A DNA stretch of 64,000 nucleotides. Source: DAOUJH01 sp965116555 (GTDB lineage Bacteria; Chloroflexota; Dehalococcoidia; Lucifugimonadales; QGNO01). Each line of letters opens with the position of its first letter. The stretch's first letter is position 1. The notes under the pieces are model-generated. The model made no database searches. It was not told the DNA's origin and saw only the letters and a list, made by a program, of their open reading frames with translations. Shown one piece after another: positions 58,834-64,000 of the stretch. Position numbers and translations under genes: made by a program. The stretch spans positions 2,046,001 to 2,110,000 of the forward strand of contig OZ220698.1 of NCBI GenBank assembly GCA_965116555.1, in the 5' to 3' direction.

Positions 58834-59741
58834 AGTGGCTGCAGCTGAGCGTTCGCACCACTCCTGAGTTCGTGGAGCCCGTCTCCGAGCTTCTCCGGCG
58901 CTACGGAGAGAGGGACGTGATTGTCCAGGAAGAGGGCGACTGGGATCCGGACAACACCGGCGAAATGGCCCCGCCGACCTCTGTAGTAGTGATGACCTGC
59001 CTTCCCATGGACTCCACGACGAGCAGCCGGCGTGAAATGATAGATGCTGGCATTCGCTTGGTTTCAATCTTGGAGCCCGGCGCTACACTGGAAGATAGAG
59101 TTGTAGATGAGGGTGAATGGGAAACCGCCTGGAAGTCCCGTTTCACCGTCAAGCATATTGGGGAAAGGCTGGTACTCAAGCCTACGTGGCAGACACATCG
59201 GTCCGCGGCGGGCGAAGTTGTCATTGAGCTTGATCCCGGCATGGCGTTCGGCACCGGACACCACCCAACCACGCGCATGTGCCTGGAACAGCTAGAAAGG
59301 CTCTTAGTTCCAGGCATGCGCGTCCTTGACCTAGGCACAGGCTCCGGGATACTGGCTATTGCCGCTGTAAAGCTGGGCGCAGGTTCCGTAGTGGGCCTGG
59401 ATACCGACGAGACGGCGATCCAAGTGGCACGCACCAATGTCGAGCAGAACAAGGTCTGCCGGGTACGGCTCGTACACGGATCGCTGCCTCACTCCACTGT
59501 GCAGGACGGCGAGTATGACCTGGCTCTGGCCAACGTCACTGCCGGAGTGGTCGCCTCCTCTGCCGGATCACTTGCCAGGGCGCTGAGAGAAAACGGCCTT
59601 CTCATTGCTTCAGGCATCCTGGTAGAACGACGGGAAGAGGTCGAAGCTGCGCTTGCTGAATCGTTCGTTGTTGAGCAGTCCCTCACCGATGGCGACTGGT
59701 TGACTGTGGTGGCGCGAAAGCCCGGCCTACCATCCCAGTAG
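58830..59741 (+). CDS. prmA: Ribosomal protein L11 methyltransferase
   Basis: Methylates L11 with SAM. The 303-residue protein has the N-terminal domain to about residue 120, then DPGMAFGTGHHPTTRMCLEQL near 134-154 and the SAM loop VLDLGTGSGILAIAA. The later ANVTAGV replaces the usual NILA motif. It is often next to dnaJ, as here. It ends 15 bases inside the convergent LysE-family gene. Confidence 0.93.
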   Translation: MKWLQLSVRTTPEFVEPVSELLRRYGERDVIVQEEGDWDPDNTGEMAPPTSVVVMTCLPMDSTTSSRREMIDAGIRLVSILEPGATLEDRVVDEGEWETAWKSRFTVKHIGERLVLKPTWQTHRSAAGEVVIELDPGMAFGTGHHPTTRMCLEQLERLLVPGMRVLDLGTGSGILAIAAVKLGAGSVVGLDTDETAIQVARTNVEQNKVCRVRLVHGSLPHSTVQDGEYDLALANVTAGVVASSAGSLARALRENGLLIASGILVERREEVEAALAESFVVEQSLTDGDWLTVVARKPGLPSQ

Positions 59742-60380
59742 GCTTATCCCAGTGACCACAAAGTAGACGCCAAGGAGCCCTAGGAAGGAGCCGCAGACTA
59801 GGATTATGCCGCGGAAGACGTTTTGGGACAGAAAACGTTTGCCGGAGGTAACGGCGCCCGAAACAAAGCCGTACCAGGCCAGATCAGACAGAATATGCCC
59901 CAGGTAAAAGGAGGCTATACCCACTAAGCCAGCCTCCAGCGAGCGCGTAATCAGCGCCGCGCCCACTGTGAGCCACCACAGGGCCCAGAAAGGGTTGCTC
60001 AAGCTGACCAGCACTCCACCTATCACCGGTTTCATGCTTACGCTAGAAAGCGGTGCGCCTCGCCCGGGGAGGTAGGGGGCGTTCTTTGACGGATTTCTCA
60101 GCAACCCCCAGCTCATCCATAGAAGGAAGCCTCCGCCCAGCAGTCCTATGGCTGCCACAACGGGATCCGAGTCCAAGACTTGCGCCAGCCCAAAAGCTAG
60201 CGCTGCCACCGTAACCAGCTCCAGCAGGGAATGTCCGGCTACCACCAGGGGCCCCGCAATGAAGCCGATTCTTACGGTTTCCTTGATATTGTAGGCGAGC
60301 AGAGGGCCCGGAGAGATTGCACCGGAGAAGCCCACAAGGAACGAGTTAGCAAAGATTATAAGTATAGGCGCTACAGCCAT
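59727..60380 (-). CDS. LysE-family exporter
   Basis: Membrane transporter of the LysE/RhtB superfamily, exporting amino acids or small metabolites; substrate unknown. The 217-residue protein has six likely membrane helices and the family start FSGAISPGPLLAYNI near 19-33, then the turn SNPFWALWWLTVG near 137-149. It is the last gene of the argF-der-plsY-gpsA run, 20 bases after gpsA. It overlaps prmA at the 3' end. Confidence 0.9.
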   Translation of the reverse strand: MAVAPILIIFANSFLVGFSGAISPGPLLAYNIKETVRIGFIAGPLVVAGHSLLELVTVAALAFGLAQVLDSDPVVAAIGLLGGGFLLWMSWGLLRNPSKNAPYLPGRGAPLSSVSMKPVIGGVLVSLSNPFWALWWLTVGAALITRSLEAGLVGIASFYLGHILSDLAWYGFVSGAVTSGKRFLSQNVFRGIILVCGSFLGLLGVYFVVTGISLLGW

Positions 60381-60400
60381 GGTTCGTAAGTTTGATTACT

Positions 60401-61417
60401 TCAAATCGATTCCGGCTGAGGCGCTCTTCCCAGAAGCTCCGCAACCGCCTGCTTGGGGTCGAGTCCTTCAAAGAGGATCCGATAGGTCGCCTCTGTGATG
60501 GGCATTTCAGCATTGAGTTCTTGCGCCATCTTCATTGCCGCAGCCGTGGTGTCCACACCCTCAGCCACGTTTTGCATGGTGGCAAGGATATCGTTCAGCT
60601 TGCGCCCCTTGGCCAGATGCTCTCCCACGTACCTGTTGCGGCTCAATGGACTTGCCGAGGTGGCTATGAGATCGCCCAGGCCCGCTAGACCTGCAAAGGT
60701 CAACGGACTGGCGCCAGCCGCCACTCCAAGCCGGGTAATCTCCGCCAGCCCGCGGGTGATGAAGGCGGCCTTTGCGTTGTCTCCGAACCCCAGCCCGTCG
60801 CTGATGCCGGATCCAATAGCTATGGTGTTTTTTAAGGCTCCTCCCAGCTCTACTCCCAGCACGTCGGTGTTGGTGTAGATGCGGAAGTATGGCGTCATTA
60901 TCATGGCCTGGGCCGTGCTGGCTAGCTCAGCATCTTTAGATGCCACCACGGTTGATGAAGGGATGCGCTTAGCGATCTCTTTTGAAAGATTGGGCCCGGA
61001 CAATACACCGATGCTGGAGCTCAAAGACTCAGGGAGCTCTTGCTCCATTATTTGGCTCATTCTGAATCCCGTACCGAGCTCCAAGCCTTTAGTGGCGCTG
61101 ATGATCACTCCGGATTGATTCAAGCTGTTACACACCTGCTGAAGGTTTGTTCTGAAACTCTTGGAGGGGACAGCTATGATGGTCATGTCCGCCATTTGAA
61201 ATGCTGCGTCCACGGAACAGGTTACGGTCAGTGTCTCAGGAAAGGGAAAGCCGGGAAGTAGACGCTTGTTCTCGCGGTCATTGTTGAGGATGCCGGCCTC
61301 TTCCGGTGTTCTGGCCCACAATGTGACCCGGTGGCCCTGAGACGCCATGAGAATGGCCAGTGTAGTGCCCCAGCCGGTGGTGCCGAGTACTCCGACGCTT
61401 TTCTTGTCTTCTGTCAT
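60401..61417 (-). CDS. gpsA: Glycerol-3-phosphate dehydrogenase [NAD(P)+]
   Basis: Makes sn-glycerol-3-phosphate from dihydroxyacetone phosphate for phospholipids; 338 residues. The dinucleotide loop reads GTTGWGTTLA at about 12-21 instead of the usual GAGSWGTALA, with Thr for the second glycine. The catalytic segment ALKNTIAIGSGISDGLGFGDNAKA is intact (outline). plsY overlaps by 4 bases (ATGA), and the two products feed the same lipid route. The altered loop may be a lineage feature. Confidence 0.94.
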   Translation of the reverse strand: MTEDKKSVGVLGTTGWGTTLAILMASQGHRVTLWARTPEEAGILNNDRENKRLLPGFPFPETLTVTCSVDAAFQMADMTIIAVPSKSFRTNLQQVCNSLNQSGVIISATKGLELGTGFRMSQIMEQELPESLSSSIGVLSGPNLSKEIAKRIPSSTVVASKDAELASTAQAMIMTPYFRIYTNTDVLGVELGGALKNTIAIGSGISDGLGFGDNAKAAFITRGLAEITRLGVAAGASPLTFAGLAGLGDLIATSASPLSRNRYVGEHLAKGRKLNDILATMQNVAEGVDTTAAAMKMAQELNAEMPITEATYRILFEGLDPKQAVAELLGRAPQPESI

Positions 61418-62061
61418 CTTGCATGGGGCGGTACAGCCCCGGGAGGGCCACCGCCGAACTGTAAGCGGCTTTCCGTGCCATTGATGAGACGTTGGATGTT
61501 GCCTCTATGACGCCAGATGATCAGGGGTCCGCCGGCCGTTGTGTAAACTAGATACTGCCAGGGCGCCCAGTCCAACGCAACCATGACTGGCATTGCAGCA
61601 ACTGCCACTATTACGGCTGAAATCGAAGCCAAGGAGACGTACCGGCTGAAGGAGACAATGGGAACAAAGGCGGCGAGAGCCAGCGCCGCCACTATTGGAG
61701 CCAGCATAACGAGGGAACCTACGGCGGCAGTGATTCCTCGTCCGCCTCGGAATTTGCTGAAGACCGGCCAGTTGTGCCCCGCGACTACGGAAAGGGCGGC
61801 CAGCGCTTCCAGGAGGAGGTTGTTGCTTACAAGCTTTGCCGCCAATACTGCAATGATCCCTTTGGAGATGTCCGCCACAAGAACTATGGCCGCCATGCGT
61901 ACGCCCAGTATGCGCAGGACGTTGGTAGTTCCGGTGGAGCCGCTTCCGTGACGGCGTATGTCAACGCCCTGTTTCAGCTTCCCCATGATCAATCCCCAGG
62001 AGATGCTTCCCAACAGATAGGCTCCCGGTAGAATCAAAGCATACTCAGCGTACTCAATCAC
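61414..62061 (-). CDS. plsY: Glycerol-3-phosphate acyltransferase PlsY
   Basis: Membrane enzyme adding the first acyl chain, from acyl-phosphate, to glycerol-3-phosphate. The 215-residue protein has five to six membrane helices and the conserved loops YLLGSISWGLIMGK near 15-28, DIRRHGSGSTGTTNVLR near 34-50 and the second-motif FRGGRGITA near 103-111. It overlaps der and gpsA by 4 bases each. C-terminal residues 195-215 are a variable tail. Confidence 0.94.
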   Translation of the reverse strand: MIEYAEYALILPGAYLLGSISWGLIMGKLKQGVDIRRHGSGSTGTTNVLRILGVRMAAIVLVADISKGIIAVLAAKLVSNNLLLEALAALSVVAGHNWPVFSKFRGGRGITAAVGSLVMLAPIVAALALAAFVPIVSFSRYVSLASISAVIVAVAAMPVMVALDWAPWQYLVYTTAGGPLIIWRHRGNIQRLINGTESRLQFGGGPPGAVPPHAR

Positions 62062-63380
62062 TTCTTCCTGCCGTTTTTGAATTCCAGTTTCAAATGCGAC
62101 CAGCGAAATCCTAAAGTTTCTCGCAAGCGGTTTTCAAGGTATCTTTGATAGGAGAAGTGCATTAGGTCGGGATGGTTGACGTAGAAGGCGAAAGTTGGTG
62201 GATTGACACCCTCCTGGGCCACTCTGTTCAATCTCAGGTAACGCTTTCCCTTGTGCGGCGGCAGATGGCGTGACATTGCCGATACAACTTCACTGGTAAG
62301 CTGGTCTTGCGGCACCTCTTTATTCAAGTCGTTGAATACCATCAATGCCGCATCCAACGCCTCATCTATGCCGCTCTCTTGCACGGCGGAAACAAACCTG
62401 ATAGGAGCGTACGGGATGAACCTGAACTTGTCCCGTATCAACGCAACGCAAGCTGCCTCGTTCAGTCCCAGTTCATCCGCCAGATCCCACTTGTTTACAA
62501 GCACCACTACTCCCTTGAATGCGTTGGCTATTTGCCCCAAGATGTGGGCGTCTTGAGCGGTTGCCAGTTCGGAGGCATCTAGCACTAGAAACACAACGTC
62601 TGCCCTGTCTATGGAACGGACGGAGCGTAAAACACTGAACTTCTCTATGCCGGGGACAACTTTACCTCGCCGCCGTATTCCAGCTGTATCTATGATAAGA
62701 AACCGCTGCTCTTTGTAATGCAGAGAGGTGTCTATTGCATCGCGAGTGGTTCCGGGCACGTCGCTGACTATAGCTCGCTCCTCACCCAAAATGGCGTTGA
62801 GCAACGAGGACTTGCCCACGTTGACCCGGCCCACTATGGCCAGTGAAAGAGTTTCGGCCTCGTCTGATTGCTCATAGTCGGCGTAGGGAAACCGTTCTAC
62901 CACCGCGTCCATCAGGGCATCTATGCCAGTGTTGTGGTAGGCGCTTATTGCAATTGGGTCCCCCAAGCTCAGCTCATAGAACTCCGCGGCGCCCTGCGAC
63001 AGCTTGGGGTTGTCCACTTTGTTGATCGCCAAGAAGACAGGCTTCTCCCACCTCCGCAGACGACCCCCTATTTCCAAATCCAACGGGGTTACGCCGTCCA
63101 GTACGTCGGTGAGGAAGACGATTGCATCGGCCGACTCTATTGCTGCTTCTACCTGCTCCTCGATCTCTTCTGATAGGGGAGCGGTAGTGCCGTGTTCCAA
63201 GCCGCCCGTGTCAACTATGATGAAATGGCGCCCTTCCCATATGGCGTCCAGGGAGATTCGGTCCCTGGTAGTGCCCGGCTCTTCGGCGATTACAGCGGCC
63301 CGGCGCCCTACGAGACGGTTGAATAGAGTGGACTTTCCCACGTTGGGACGTCCCACTATGGCGACTACAGGTTTGCTCAT
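62058..63380 (-). CDS. der: GTPase Der (EngA)
   Basis: Ribosome-assembly GTPase with two tandem G domains and a KH-like end (440 aa). The first G1 motif is GRPNVGKSTLFN near 9-20, with DTGGLEHG and NKVD; the second is GRVNVGKSSLLN near 181-192, with DTAGIRRRGKV and NKWD. ATG 63380 is used; GTG 63383 is also possible. It follows argF by 21 bases and overlaps plsY by 4. Confidence 0.96.
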   Translation of the reverse strand: MSKPVVAIVGRPNVGKSTLFNRLVGRRAAVIAEEPGTTRDRISLDAIWEGRHFIIVDTGGLEHGTTAPLSEEIEEQVEAAIESADAIVFLTDVLDGVTPLDLEIGGRLRRWEKPVFLAINKVDNPKLSQGAAEFYELSLGDPIAISAYHNTGIDALMDAVVERFPYADYEQSDEAETLSLAIVGRVNVGKSSLLNAILGEERAIVSDVPGTTRDAIDTSLHYKEQRFLIIDTAGIRRRGKVVPGIEKFSVLRSVRSIDRADVVFLVLDASELATAQDAHILGQIANAFKGVVVLVNKWDLADELGLNEAACVALIRDKFRFIPYAPIRFVSAVQESGIDEALDAALMVFNDLNKEVPQDQLTSEVVSAMSRHLPPHKGKRYLRLNRVAQEGVNPPTFAFYVNHPDLMHFSYQRYLENRLRETLGFRWSHLKLEFKNGRKK

Positions 63381-63401
63381 CACAAAGCCGGTAAGCCGAA
63401 C

Positions 63402-64000
63402 TTACCCACCCGTTCCTTCCAATATCTTTTCAAGCACCGCTTTTTGAGCGTGCAGCCGGTTTTCCGCTTGATTGAACACCACGGATGCGGGATGCTCCAG
63501 CATGCCGCTGCCAACCTCTTCTCCGTGGTGAGCCGGTAGTGGGTGCATGAAGATTGCTCCCGGCTTGGCAAGCTCCATCAAGCTGGGGTTTACCTGATAG
63601 CTTTTGAAGATCTCCAGCCTCTCCTTTGTTTCGTCTTCCTGTCCCATGCTGACCCAGACATCCGTGTATACGACGTCTGCTCCGGCCACCGCTTCTTCAG
63701 GCGCGCCGACCTGCACGACCTCGGCTCCACCGTCCTTTGCCCGCCGGCCGGCCATCCGCAGCAAGGTTTCGGGAATCTCGTATCCCTCAGGAGAGGCGAC
63801 GGTGCAACCGGCGCCCATGGATGCAGCCGCCAGCGCCAGGCTGGCGGCAACGTTGTTACCGTCTCCAACGAAAGCTATGGATACGCCGTCGGTCTTGCCC
63901 AGGCTTTCCTGGATGGTGAATATGTCTCCCAGCGCTTGGCAGGGATGTTCTACGTCTGATAGGGCATTGATCACAGGGACGGAAGCATGCTTGGCCAGTT
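63402..64000 (-). CDS. argF: Ornithine carbamoyltransferase, C-terminal part (5' end outside window)
   Basis: Makes citrulline from ornithine and carbamoyl phosphate in arginine synthesis. About 199 residues are in the window, and the frame is open at the edge. They show HASVPVINALSDVEHPCQALGD (outline), the turn AFVGDGNNVAASL, the domain-two DVWVSMGQEDE, and the catalytic FMHPLPAHHGEEV with the conserved cysteine replaced by Leu-Pro context as in OTCases. The carbamoyl-binding SxRTR motif lies beyond the window. Confidence 0.93.
   Translation of the reverse strand, partial: LAKHASVPVINALSDVEHPCQALGDIFTIQESLGKTDGVSIAFVGDGNNVAASLALAAASMGAGCTVASPEGYEIPETLLRMAGRRAKDGGAEVVQVGAPEEAVAGADVVYTDVWVSMGQEDETKERLEIFKSYQVNPSLMELAKPGAIFMHPLPAHHGEEVGSGMLEHPASVVFNQAENRLHAQKAVLEKILEGTGG

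Overview
This window is one contiguous stretch of a bacterial chromosome (GC in the mid-fifties by eye). It is dominated by a single large ribosomal-protein super-operon flanked by housekeeping genes. No rRNA gene, CRISPR array, prophage, plasmid origin or recognisable transposase is present. The gene content fits a member of the Chloroflexota, possibly Dehalococcoidia or a SAR202-like lineage: RNase J, FtsK, zinc-type S14 and S4, eukaryote-type glutamine synthetase, archaeal-like AhcY, HpnCDE squalene genes and family 4 uracil-DNA glycosylase, without a 16S gene to settle it. This assignment is inference, about 0.6.

Layout. 1-5660 (+): 3' end of fabD, nusB, acpP, uracil-DNA glycosylase, RNase J, FtsK. 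5784-9039 (-): proS, a small unknown, a DUF59/MIP18 protein and an Mrp/ApbC ATPase, the last two probably for Fe-S carriage. 9204-12370 (+): a GH15 glycosidase with a good promoter, a membrane-anchored alpha/beta hydrolase and tRNA-Val(GAC). 12680-34018 (+): str, S10, spc and alpha operons run together as rpsL-rpsG-fusA-rpsJ through rplQ-truA-rplM-rpsI, with secY, adk, map and infA inside. tuf is missing from its usual place. Several of these ribosomal proteins (L3, L4, S3, S17, S5, L13) and RpoA carry long acidic low-complexity C-terminal tails. The S17 tail is a 24-bp tandem repeat that triples the protein's length.

34055-34874 (+): a solitary HTH-NYN protein whose promoter is covered by a perfect 10-bp inverted repeat. 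34909-42058 (-): an apparent SAM-cycle operon (mtnA, mtnP, rhodanese, a basic repeat protein, ahcY, metK, then a phosphohexomutase) behind a clear SAM-I riboswitch with its terminator. 42571-43642 (+): beta-carbonic anhydrase and a small membrane protein. 43737-46075 (-): a STAS protein, a Fur/Zur regulator with a palindromic operator at its start codon, and a ZnuA-like lipoprotein with an acidic, histidine-rich insert.

46374-48353: type II glutamine synthetase (-) divergent from a GOLPH3/GPP34 protein (+). 48396-51715 (-): transglutaminase, alpha-E and circularly permuted ATP-grasp genes. 51974-55103 (-): hpnC-hpnD-hpnE for squalene. 55428-56390 (+): lipoprotein with a collagen-like stretch and two cache-like repeats. 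56504-59741 (+): hrcA, dnaJ, prmA. 59727-64000 (-): argF (cut by the window end), der, plsY, gpsA and a LysE-type exporter.

The best candidates for something undescribed are the coordinated acidic tails on the translation apparatus, the self-regulated HTH-NYN gene with its possibly leaderless transcript, and the structured non-coding stretch at 42378-42543.
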